64,000 nucleotides of DNA from Bacteroidaceae bacterium (GTDB lineage Bacteria; Bacteroidota; Bacteroidia; Bacteroidales; Bacteroidaceae): assembly GCA_017933995.1 (NCBI GenBank), contig JAGBKI010000001.1, positions 1 to 64,000 of the forward strand, in the 5' to 3' direction. A program made the translations under genes and the position numbers. The notes beneath the pieces are model-generated. The model did not search any database. It was not told where the DNA came from and was given only the letters and a program-made list of their open reading frames with translations. Shown here piece after piece: positions 41,016-49,524 of this stretch. Position 1 is the first letter of the stretch; every line of letters starts with the position of its first letter.

Positions 41016-43952
41016 TTATTTCGCCGTTGCGCTGATGACGCTGGTCGTGCCCTTGAGGCTGCTGCCGAGGTAGAGGCCGTGCCAGGCGGTGGTGGCGTCG
41101 GTGGGCGCGGTGGTGCCGGACTTCACGGTGAACGCGCTGCCGCTGGTCATGCCCTTGGCGGTGATGAGCGAGAGCGTGCTGCTGACGCTGGCCTCGGGCT
41201 TGAAGGTGACAAGGTTGTTGCCGCTGGCGTCGGCCACGGTGTAGTAGTAACTGCTGTTGTAGGTGATGCTGCCGGTGTAGAAGTAGTAGCCCTGCTTGGC
41301 ACCCGAGATGGTGGAACTGCTGCTGCCTCCGCCCTGCGCGCCTCCGGCGCTGATGGCGATGCCGTTGCCGGTGATTTGGATGTAGCTGTTGTTGTCGCAG
41401 TCAAGACCCTCCTCGGGGCTGCCCTTGGTGGTGTAGGCGAAGACGGCTCCGTCGCCGATGGTGATGGCGCCCGTGCGCCCGGCGTTGCTGTCGACGGCGT
41501 CGTTGCCGTTGGAGTAGCAGACGGTGGCGCCGCCGTTGAAGTATATGTTGCCGGAACTGTTGATGCAGTCGTCGTAGCAGAAGAGGTAGTGCTTGCCGCC
41601 CTCGATGTAGACGGTGGTCTTGGACTCCAGTCCCTCGGCGCCGTCGGTCGTGGTGGTGATGACGGTCTCGCCGCCGTAGAGCGTGGCGGTGCCCATCACC
41701 TTGATGGCCTTGGCCGAACTGCCGCCGCTGCTCTGCCCGCCGGGGCCTCCGCCCCAGCCGCCCCAGCCTCCGCCGGAGGAACTGCTGCTGCCGAAACTGC
41801 TGCCCGTGGTGCTGACGGTGAGCGTTGGGCCAGTGCCGTCGGTGAGACCCTGCGTGTAGGTGCCGCTCGACTTGATGCCCTTGCCGCCGCTGCCCGTCAT
41901 CTTGATGGTGATGGTGCCGGCGTTGAGGGCTATCTTGGTGTCGGCCTTGATGCCCTTGGCGGTGTAGTTGTCGCTGCTGCCGCTCTGGCCCGCGCTGCTG
42001 CTGGTGATGCTGAGCGTGCCGCCGTCGGTGGTGACGTTGGTGGCGGAGATGCCGCGTATGGCCGCGCCAGTGGAGCAGTTGATGATGACGCTGCCGCCGC
42101 TCTGCACGTAGTCCACAGTCTTGATGCCCGCGCAATAGGAGGCGTCGCTGTTGATGACCTGCATACCGCCGGTGGGCGTGATGGTCAGGGTGCCGCCGCT
42201 GACGGTGGTCGTGCCCTTCGACTTGATGCCCTTGCTCATCGTGCCGCTGTGGGCAATCGTGACGGTACCGGCGGCGATGGTGACGTCGCCCGTGGCCTTG
42301 ATGCCAGCGGCGTTGTAGCCCGTGCCGTTGTCCTCGCTGACGTCGCTCGTGCCGCCGTAGGTGTTGGTGACGTTCGAGAGCGAGTAGGTGCGCGTGGTGC
42401 CGCTGGTGCTGTAGCTGCTGCTGATGGAGTAGTAGATGTCCTCGCCGCTGGTGGGGGCGGAGAAGGAGGCTGAGCGGATGGTGTAGGAGGTGCCGCGCTG
42501 GGTGTAGTTGGCGCTCTTGAAGTAGTAGGTGCCGCTGGTGGCGGAGCCGAAGTCGTAGTAGTAGAACGTCGTGGTGCTGTAGCCGGACGACTTGCTGACG
42601 GTGTTGGTGAGTTGTGCCACCTGCGTGCCGTCGCTGCTGTAGAGGTAGACGGTGCTCCACACGCTGCTCGTGCCGCCGCCGGGGCCTCCCCATCCGCCGC
42701 CTCCCGTGCTGGGCAGGCTGACGTAGACGCGGTAGGACTTGGCGGTTTCGCTGCCCGATCCGCTGCCGGCGGTCTCGGCGGTGCCGCCCGCGCCGTTGGC
42801 GGTGATGTCGACGGAGGTGGTGGCGTCGGCCTCGTTGATGGTGATAGTGCCGTCGGCGCGAAGGCCACGTCCGCCCTCGGCAGTGCTCTTCACGGTGACG
42901 GTGCCGCCGCTGATGACGATGTCGGCATCGGAGCGGATGGCCGAGGGATAACTGATGTCGTCGTCCTCGACGGTGATGCTGCCGCTCTGCGTCACATTGA
43001 CAGTGCCGCCCTGAATCTCGATGTTGCCGTCGGACTTGAGTCCCTTGGCGGCGTCGGTGGCGGTGGTGACGGTGAGCGTGCCGGCGGTGACGGTGAGCAG
43101 GCCGGTGTTGTCCTCGTCATCCTCCACGTTGCCGTTGTCGTCGGTGTCGAGTTCCACCTGTAGACCGTCGTCGCCCGTGCCGCTGATGGTGACGGTGCCG
43201 CCGCGCTGCTCGTAGTACTGGCCGATGTGCATACCGTCGCCCACGGCACCGTTGACAACGATGCTGCCCGTGAAACTCTTTTTGAGCAGGAAGTACTCGT
43301 TACCCTTGATGGCGTGGCCGGTGAGGCCGGTGACGGTGAGCGTGCCGTCGCCCTTCACCTCGGTGTGGCCCTTGATGTGGAGGGCGGCTTTCTGTGTGCC
43401 ACCGGCGGCGTCGCAGAGCGTGTTGGTGCCGCTGATGGTGAGGTTGATGCGCTTGCCGTCCTTGATGTGCACGGCGGGGCCGCCGCTGGCGTTGGTCAGC
43501 GTGAGGCCGTTCAGTTCGACGGTGGCCTTGTACTCGCCGTCCATCACGAACTGTCCGTCGGTGCTCGTACCGCTCAGGGCGTAGGTGATTTCGCCCACGC
43601 TGGCGTCGAGCAACAGGCTCTGCTCAATGCTGACAAACGCACCGCTGACGGTGGTCTCGACGTACTGCGCCACGTTGCCGGCCACATAGACTTTGGCCGA
43701 CGTGCCGCTGTAGACGACGCTGACGGTGTTGTCGGTGACGGCGGTGTCGTCGATGTAGGCCGCCGTGATGTCGGTGAGGCTGAACGTGCGGCCCATCACG
43801 GTGAGTTGCGTGCCGCCCGTATAGGTCATGTCGCCGGCCTGGGCGGCGGGGAACTGGTAGGTGACGTCGCCCGTACTGATGTTGAGCGTCTGCGCGCCGA
43901 GGCCGAGCGTGGCCAGAGCGCATATATATAATACGGAGAACAAGCGTTTCAT
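41016..43952 (-). CDS. Secreted beta-helix carbohydrate-binding protein (Cthe_2159/DUF4353-like, 978 aa)
   Basis: Signal peptide (MKRLFSVLYICALATLGLGAQ), then a small beta module (TFSLTDITAAYIDD). Residues ~85 onward are parallel-beta-helix repeats with the family's 'GIK..G...I.GGT..I' pattern (KGLKSDGNIEIQGGTVNV, KGIKSKGTTTVSGGTLTI, EGLESKTTVYIEGG). Relatives bind polysaccharides such as pectin or cellulose with calcium. Two Gly/Trp runs (GGGGWGGPGGG, GGGWGGWGGGPGG) break the repeat and resemble the run in the CotH protein at 44830-48516. The stop-start overlap (ATGA) with 43949-44368 shows co-translation. There is no type IX-like tail. Confidence 0.82.
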   Translation of the reverse strand: MKRLFSVLYICALATLGLGAQTLNISTGDVTYQFPAAQAGDMTYTGGTQLTVMGRTFSLTDITAAYIDDTAVTDNTVSVVYSGTSAKVYVAGNVAQYVETTVSGAFVSIEQSLLLDASVGEITYALSGTSTDGQFVMDGEYKATVELNGLTLTNASGGPAVHIKDGKRINLTISGTNTLCDAAGGTQKAALHIKGHTEVKGDGTLTVTGLTGHAIKGNEYFLLKKSFTGSIVVNGAVGDGMHIGQYYEQRGGTVTISGTGDDGLQVELDTDDNGNVEDDEDNTGLLTVTAGTLTVTTATDAAKGLKSDGNIEIQGGTVNVTQSGSITVEDDDISYPSAIRSDADIVISGGTVTVKSTAEGGRGLRADGTITINEADATTSVDITANGAGGTAETAGSGSGSETAKSYRVYVSLPSTGGGGWGGPGGGTSSVWSTVYLYSSDGTQVAQLTNTVSKSSGYSTTTFYYYDFGSATSGTYYFKSANYTQRGTSYTIRSASFSAPTSGEDIYYSISSSYSTSGTTRTYSLSNVTNTYGGTSDVSEDNGTGYNAAGIKATGDVTIAAGTVTIAHSGTMSKGIKSKGTTTVSGGTLTITPTGGMQVINSDASYCAGIKTVDYVQSGGSVIINCSTGAAIRGISATNVTTDGGTLSITSSSAGQSGSSDNYTAKGIKADTKIALNAGTITIKMTGSGGKGIKSSGTYTQGLTDGTGPTLTVSTTGSSFGSSSSSGGGWGGWGGGPGGQSSGGSSAKAIKVMGTATLYGGETVITTTTDGAEGLESKTTVYIEGGKHYLFCYDDCINSSGNIYFNGGATVCYSNGNDAVDSNAGRTGAITIGDGAVFAYTTKGSPEEGLDCDNNSYIQITGNGIAISAGGAQGGGSSSSTISGAKQGYYFYTGSITYNSSYYYTVADASGNNLVTFKPEASVSSTLSLITAKGMTSGSAFTVKSGTTAPTDATTAWHGLYLGSSLKGTTSVISATAK

Positions 43953-44368
43953 TCCACTTCAATTTTGAGGCTCACTGAGCCATGTTTCACAATGTAAATG
44001 CCCCCGCGCAGTGCGGCCTTGGCCTGACCCACGCTGCTGAAACGTCCCACGAGGAGGCCGCCCGTGGTGTAGACGTTCACGGCCTCGCCCCCTGCGGCAG
44101 CGGCCACGGCGTCGATGGCGGTCTGCACGTCCTCGGCGGTGGCGAAGCGCATCGTGCTGAGGTCGGTCAGTGCGAACGTCTGTGTGCCGTCGCTATTGGT
44201 TGCGGTGAGCGTGGTGGAGGAGTAGGCGATCGTCAGCCCGTCGACGGCAAGCACAGCCTGCTCGCCTGCGGCTGTGACCACGAGGTAGGGATAGTCGTAG
44301 CCGTCCGCCGCTTTCGCGCCCGTCGTAGTGACCAGCGCAAGCGCAAGGATTGCAAGAAACTTTCTCAT
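43949..44368 (-). CDS. Small secreted protein with type IX-like tail (139 aa)
   Basis: Start MRKFLAILALALVTTTGAKA. A short beta module (GLTIAYSSTTLTATNSDG, FALTDLSTMRFATAED), then a helix-rich linker and the tail VNVYTTGGLLVGRF...GGIYIVKHGSVSLKIEV. Close in design to 4700-5068. The longer frame upstream (to 44521) was rejected since it lies before the signal peptide. Co-transcribed with the beta-helix gene. Confidence 0.7.
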   Translation of the reverse strand: MRKFLAILALALVTTTGAKAADGYDYPYLVVTAAGEQAVLAVDGLTIAYSSTTLTATNSDGTQTFALTDLSTMRFATAEDVQTAIDAVAAAAGGEAVNVYTTGGLLVGRFSSVGQAKAALRGGIYIVKHGSVSLKIEVE

Positions 44369-44449
44369 AATATTTCTTTTCAAAAGGTTTGTTTCAGTAT
44401 GTGAGCCAGCGTTTCCGTCTGTAGCGTGTTTCGTTGTCTTTTCAAGGCG

Positions 44450-44480
44450 CAAAAGTAGTGTAAACTCCTTGTAATGCAAG
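44450..44480 (-). promoter_or_regulatory. Promoter of the small tailed protein/beta-helix operon
   Basis: Minus strand: CTTG (44480-44477), 19 bases, TACTTTTG (44457-44450), close to TTTG-N19-21-TAnnTTTG. The start codon is 82 bases downstream. Confidence 0.55.
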
Positions 44481-44706
44481 AGATATGCGCTTCTTCTGTT
44501 ATTATAGGCGCGAAAAAGCAAACTTTTTTAGCAGTTTTCAAAATAGCCGATAGGCAGCCGCTGGATGAAGAAGCAATTTTCGATTCCCCCACACCTATAC
44601 ACATGTTGCTCGCTGGATTATGCTACAAACGTCAAAAAACGTAGCGTTTTTTCCTTGAAGCAGCCGAATTTACATAACAGCGCACCCGCCGGAACGCTTT
44701 TTTGCG

Positions 44707-44714
44707 TACTTTTG
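44707..44714 (+). promoter_or_regulatory. -7 element (TACTTTTG) upstream of the large CotH gene
   Basis: TACTTTTG matches TAnnTTTG. The leader to the ATG at 44830 is ~110 bases and contains 'gcgcgtatatataatacggtatagg', a word also seen near the PAP2 and giant-gene promoters. Confidence 0.5.
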
Positions 44715-44829
44715 CCGCGTTTGGCGCGCGTATATATAATACGGTATAGGCGTGCGACTTTATATGACAACGTATTCCCAGAGAAAACACTTGCTAACCG
44801 CCGGGCTACACTCCCGGCATCCTTTTCCT

Positions 44830-47800
44830 ATGAGAAAGACACTTTGCGCCCTGCTGCTCCTTTTCGCTTTCGCAGCGGGGCTTGGCGCCCAGACATTCCA
44901 GACGGGTACGGCCTACTACTTCGTCAGCGAGTACTTCGGCGAGGGCTATATGGGCCTGGGCAGCTACCACGGCGTGACGCCCGAAATCTACCACACCGAG
45001 AGCGGCTCGTTCGCCACGGCCGACGACGCCGCGTGGTACGTCGAGAAAAGCGGCACGGGCTATACCATCCAAAGCGCGGCCACGGGGCAGTACCTGGCCT
45101 ATACCACCACGCGCGACGGCAACCGCATCAAGTACCTTGAACTGGTCGACGCCGTGACCGACAACAACGGGCGCTGGACGTTCGCCTACGACAGCCAGTA
45201 CGACTGCTACACCATCCAGAACGTGGCCGACAACACCCAGTGGTTCAACGTGCGCACCGACGGCACCAACCTCGTGGGCACCTACAACGCACACTACGAC
45301 GGCGGCTCCGTCAACGAGCAGTTCAAGATTTACACCAAGGACGGCCAGAGCATCAGCGGCAACTCGTCCACCGACCCCGTGGACAACACCGTCAAGACCG
45401 AGGCCGAGAGCCTGCTGGCCGCCAACATCTGGGGCTTGCAGGAACTCTACGGCGTGACGGACGCCTCCAAGATTGACTGCCACCTCAGCGACGCGCTGGA
45501 GGGCAACATTCCCGCGCTCATCGACAACGACTACTCCACGTTCCACCACAGCGACTGGCACGGCACGACGAGCGACGCGCACTATATGGTCTACGAACTC
45601 GCCGCCTCCACCCGGGCCATCCGCTTCTACATCAAGCAGCGCAACTCCGCCAATCCCGGCCGTCCGCTCGACATCACCGTGGCTGGCTCGAACAACGGTG
45701 TGGACTTCACCGACGTGGCCGAACTGACCGGCCTGACGTGGGACGGTACGCCGCTCGATATGTATTCGCCCCTCGTGCAGGGCGCGGAAGCCTATAAGTA
45801 CTGGCGCTTCACGGTCTACCGCACCAACAGCACCAGCTACACCACCGTCGGCGACCAAAACCACTGGTTCTGCGCCTCGGAGTGGTACGTGATGCCCGCC
45901 AACACGCTGGTCGACAACTTCTTCGCTGCCGCAGGCCAGTTGCGCGCCGCCACCAGCGAGGCCGACATCCAGGCCGCAGCCGAGGCCGTGAGCGCAGCCG
46001 CCGCAGCCGTGCAGGGCGAGATGGGCAACGAACTCGTCAAGGTGACCTACCAGCTGTGGGAGGACGGCAAACTCATCAACACCGTCGAGACCTATCAGCC
46101 CAAGAACAGCGCGGTGGCCGTGCCGGCCGCCTTCACGCAGAACGCCACGGGCTACTTCTTCACCACCGAGGGTACCATCGGTGAGGAGGACTGCACCATC
46201 GTCGTGACGCGCATCAAGGGCGACGGCGAACTTTCCGCCTACCTGCTCGGCCTCCAGTTTAACCGCAAGAAGCCCGTCTACGACGAGAAGAACAGCCGCT
46301 ACCTCTTCACCCTGCCCGAATCGCTGCGCGGCGGCGACAAGACGTTCACCGCCCTGGTGAACTTCACCGCCCGGCAGGACGGCATCAGTGTGCGTATTAA
46401 CGGCAGCAGCGCCGCCGACGGAGAGGAACTCACCATCGACGACGTGCAGGGCGGCGAGGCATACACCCTCGAAGTACTCAAGGACGGCACACCTGTCAGC
46501 GGCGTTACACTCGTCTTCACCTACCTGCCCATCGTCGAGGTGAACGTGGCCAGCTGCAACAGCAGCACCTATACCCAGGGCACGTTCCACGTCCTCGACG
46601 GCGACCTCGACGAGGACGACGCCGTCTACACCGCTAAGTTCAAGTATCGTGGCGCCACGGCCAGCCATTACGACAAGAAGGCATACGCCGTCAAGATGAT
46701 TACCGCCGACGGCAGCAAGATTGACCGCACCTTCCTCGGTATGCGCACCGACAACAGTTGGATTCTCGACGCCATGGCCATCGACAAGGCCGACATGCGC
46801 AACCGTGTCAGCACCGACCTCTGGAACGACTTCTCGCACGCGCCCTACCACGCGCAGTTCGAGAGCAAGCCCGTCTACACCGGCACCCACGGACGTTTCG
46901 TCGAGATGTTCCTCAACGGCGAGTACCGCGGCCTCTACTGCTTCACCGAGAAACTCGACCGCAAGCAGCTGCGCCTCGAACAGTTCGACACCGACGCCCT
47001 GACCGGCGAGCAGACCGTGCGCGGCACGCTCTACAAAACCACCTCGTGGGGCTACGAAGTCTTTATGGGCCACAACAACGACACGCAGTCCTATCCCCGC
47101 ACCGCCCCCACGGCCTACGACAACTACGCCAAGCAGGAGACCTGGTGCAGCTATGAGGTGAAATATCCCGACTACGAGAGCGAACCCATCGACTGGGCAC
47201 CCCTGTGGCGCGCCGTAAACGTCGTGGCCGCTGGCAGCGACCAGGTGTTCGCCGACAGTTTCAACATCTACTTCGACCGCCCCGTCGTCACCGACTATTA
47301 CCTCTTCATCGAACTGATGCTTGCCACCGACAACCACGGCAAGAACATGTTCTACTACAACTACGACACCAACCCCGGCGCCAAGAAACTCGCCAAGGGC
47401 TATAACGACCAGCGCAAACTCGGCATCGCTGTGTGGGACCTCGACGGCACCTGGGGACGCCGCTGGGACGGCACCAACACCTGGACCACCCAGGAGTGGA
47501 ACTCCACCGGCGGCGGTGGAGGCGGCGGCTGGGGAGGTGGCGGCTGGGGCGGCTGGACCACCGTCACCCACGGCTGCGGAGCCGAGCAGGACTTCGACGA
47601 CTTCCTCTGGGAGAATGAGCACGGGCAACTCACCTACTTCACCCGCCTGCGCGAGAACACTGCCATGGGCTGGGAGGCCGAACTGACCAACCGCTACAAG
47701 GAACTGCGCCGCACCTGGTTCACGCCCGAGTCGCTCTGCGCCCGCTTCACGGACTACCTCGCCCTCTTCAACGAGAGCGGTGCCGCCGCCCGCGAGGAAA

Positions 47801-48516
47801 GCACCTGGACGAGCTACCACAGCAGCATCAGCATCAGTGGCGACGTCGACTACATCACCGACTGGATACGCACCCGTGTGGCCTACCTCGACAAATCCTA
47901 CGGTTTCAGCGAGGGTACGGCGTCCTTCAGCGTAGACGCAGCGGGCTATGCCGCCTACTACAACAGCCGTGCGTTCCAAGTACCCGACGGCCTCGTGGCC
48001 GGCATCGTCACCGCCGCGACTGCCGACAGCCTTTCCATCGACTACCGCTACGGCGCAGGCGAAGTGGTGCCCGCCGGCACCGCCGTCATCCTCTTCGGCG
48101 CGGCAGGCAGCTACACCGTGCGCACCTTCGCCGCCCTCGACGGCGAGACGGCAGCCGAGGGCAACCTGCTGCGCGGCGCCGACAGCCGTGCGCGCACCAC
48201 CGGCGGCACGTACTATTTCAAACTTTCGCAGACCGCCGACGACGAGCAGGTGGGCTTCTACTCGCAGACCGCCGCCCACGGTGCCTTCTACGCCCCCGCC
48301 CACGAGGCTTACCTCGCCCTCACCGCCGACGTCAGCACCGACTTCATCCCCCTGAACCTCAGCGTCGAGACCGCCATCAGCGACGTCACCCTCGACACGC
48401 TCGGCGCCCTCACCGGCACCGCTGTCTTCGACCTCCAGGGCCGCCGCGTCGCCCAGCCCCTTCCCGGAGGCGTCTACATCGTCGGCGGGAAGAAAGTAAG
48501 GATATCTCTTAAGTGA
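44830..48516 (+). CDS. Large secreted CotH protein with discoidin-like domain and type IX-like tail (1,228 aa)
   Basis: Start MRKTLCALLLLFAFAAGLGAQ (signal peptide); the upstream ATG at 44752 was rejected. Residues ~25-195 look beta-trefoil-like (SGTGYTIQSAATGQYLAY); ~218-360 resemble a discoidin/F5-8 domain (LSDALEGNIPALIDND, YKYWRFTVYRTNS). A CotH kinase-like domain spans ~590-1010: FKYRGATASHYDKKAYAVK, GRFVEMFLNGEYRGLYCFTEK and the metal site VWDLDGTWGRRWDG (Asp870, Asp872). At ~894-910 a Gly/Trp run follows, recalling the beta-helix protein encoded divergently. The tail is VFDLQGRRVAQPL...GGVYIVGGKKV. Possibly a secreted protein kinase; activity is unproven. Confidence 0.85.
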   Translation: MRKTLCALLLLFAFAAGLGAQTFQTGTAYYFVSEYFGEGYMGLGSYHGVTPEIYHTESGSFATADDAAWYVEKSGTGYTIQSAATGQYLAYTTTRDGNRIKYLELVDAVTDNNGRWTFAYDSQYDCYTIQNVADNTQWFNVRTDGTNLVGTYNAHYDGGSVNEQFKIYTKDGQSISGNSSTDPVDNTVKTEAESLLAANIWGLQELYGVTDASKIDCHLSDALEGNIPALIDNDYSTFHHSDWHGTTSDAHYMVYELAASTRAIRFYIKQRNSANPGRPLDITVAGSNNGVDFTDVAELTGLTWDGTPLDMYSPLVQGAEAYKYWRFTVYRTNSTSYTTVGDQNHWFCASEWYVMPANTLVDNFFAAAGQLRAATSEADIQAAAEAVSAAAAAVQGEMGNELVKVTYQLWEDGKLINTVETYQPKNSAVAVPAAFTQNATGYFFTTEGTIGEEDCTIVVTRIKGDGELSAYLLGLQFNRKKPVYDEKNSRYLFTLPESLRGGDKTFTALVNFTARQDGISVRINGSSAADGEELTIDDVQGGEAYTLEVLKDGTPVSGVTLVFTYLPIVEVNVASCNSSTYTQGTFHVLDGDLDEDDAVYTAKFKYRGATASHYDKKAYAVKMITADGSKIDRTFLGMRTDNSWILDAMAIDKADMRNRVSTDLWNDFSHAPYHAQFESKPVYTGTHGRFVEMFLNGEYRGLYCFTEKLDRKQLRLEQFDTDALTGEQTVRGTLYKTTSWGYEVFMGHNNDTQSYPRTAPTAYDNYAKQETWCSYEVKYPDYESEPIDWAPLWRAVNVVAAGSDQVFADSFNIYFDRPVVTDYYLFIELMLATDNHGKNMFYYNYDTNPGAKKLAKGYNDQRKLGIAVWDLDGTWGRRWDGTNTWTTQEWNSTGGGGGGGWGGGGWGGWTTVTHGCGAEQDFDDFLWENEHGQLTYFTRLRENTAMGWEAELTNRYKELRRTWFTPESLCARFTDYLALFNESGAAAREESTWTSYHSSISISGDVDYITDWIRTRVAYLDKSYGFSEGTASFSVDAAGYAAYYNSRAFQVPDGLVAGIVTAATADSLSIDYRYGAGEVVPAGTAVILFGAAGSYTVRTFAALDGETAAEGNLLRGADSRARTTGGTYYFKLSQTADDEQVGFYSQTAAHGAFYAPAHEAYLALTADVSTDFIPLNLSVETAISDVTLDTLGALTGTAVFDLQGRRVAQPLPGGVYIVGGKKVRISLK

Positions 48517-48613
48517 AAAATTAAAAGTTAAAAGTGAAAAGTGGAGTTTGCGGCTTGCCCCTGCGCACAAACGTAACTACACTTTTCACTATTACTTTTT
48601 AACTTTTCACTCC
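48517..48613. repeat. AT-rich imperfect inverted repeat
   Basis: 'gtgaaaaattaaaagttaaaagtgaaaagtg' (split over 48514-48543) is complemented by 'cacttttcactattactttttaacttttcac' (48581-48611). It follows the CotH stop directly and could end that transcript. Confidence 0.55.
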
Positions 48614-48651
48614 AAGAACTTATCAATAAATAGATTAACTCATTTCTATTT

Positions 48652-49509
48652 ATGACATACCGCAGTAACATCGACTTTTTCCGCAACCGTATATATGAAG
48701 ACGATTGCTTGAGCGTGATGCCCCATATTCCTGATGGCGCTGTCGATATGATATTGTGCGACCTGCCCTACGGCACAACGCAAAACAAGTGGGACAGCGT
48801 CATCAACTTGGATTCCCTGTGGAAAGAGTACAAGCGGATCATCAAGCCGAACGGAGCCATCGTGCTCACAGCTCAAGGGCTTTTTACGGCCAAACTCATA
48901 CTTAGCAACGAAAACTGGTTCAGGTATAAGATTGTTTGGATTAAGTCCAAATCGACGAACTTCCTCAACGCCAAGAAGCAGCCCTTAAGGAAGCACGAGG
49001 ATATTTGCGTGTTCTATGCCAAGCAACCCACTTATCACCCCCAGATGACACAGGGTGAGCGTTATGACAAAGGTGTAAGAAAAGACCAGTTCACGGGCAG
49101 TTACGGAGATTTCAGGCCGTGCCACGTCAAAAGCGACGGACAGCGCTATCCTAACGATGTGGTTTCCTTTGAAGACCACGACGACTTTGTTTATGTGAAG
49201 ACCGCCGAGGCCGAAGGCACCGTCTACCACCCCACGCAAAAGCCCGTGGAACTTGGCCGTTATCTCATACGGACGTTCTCCAATCCGGGCGACATTATCC
49301 TTGACAACGCCTGCGGCAGCGGCAGTTTCCTTGTGGCCGCCGCCTTGGAGAAGCGCGATTTTATCGGTATTGAGAGGAACCGCAACATAGCCTTGCACAA
49401 GGTGGGCAAGACTGACTACATAAAGGTTGCACACCGACGGATTGAAGAAGCGTTAGGTCAAACCGCCGTCCCGTCCTTGTTTCCCGCCGACGTCCTGGCG
49501 TCGGTCTAA
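48652..49509 (+). CDS. DNA adenine/cytosine-N4 methyltransferase (beta-type, 285 aa)
   Basis: Motif IV DLPYG (residues 37-41, variant of DPPY) comes first and motif I DNACGSGSF (218-226) near the C-terminus, the beta-group order. HPTQKPVELGRYLIRTFS just before motif I is typical of N6/N4 methyltransferases of the N6_N4_Mtase family. It methylates DNA with S-adenosylmethionine as donor. It lies 15 bases upstream of the large restriction-modification fusion gene, so both likely act on the same recognition site. Confidence 0.88.
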   Translation: MTYRSNIDFFRNRIYEDDCLSVMPHIPDGAVDMILCDLPYGTTQNKWDSVINLDSLWKEYKRIIKPNGAIVLTAQGLFTAKLILSNENWFRYKIVWIKSKSTNFLNAKKQPLRKHEDICVFYAKQPTYHPQMTQGERYDKGVRKDQFTGSYGDFRPCHVKSDGQRYPNDVVSFEDHDDFVYVKTAEAEGTVYHPTQKPVELGRYLIRTFSNPGDIILDNACGSGSFLVAAALEKRDFIGIERNRNIALHKVGKTDYIKVAHRRIEEALGQTAVPSLFPADVLASV

Positions 49510-49524
49510 GAGCGTTTTCTTGTG

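Noticed and set aside
44806..48570. 1,254-residue open frame antisense to the large CotH gene
   Set aside because: It mirrors the CotH gene over its full length, has no signal or domain, and arises from GC-rich codon use; the CotH frame has a signal peptide, domains and tail.
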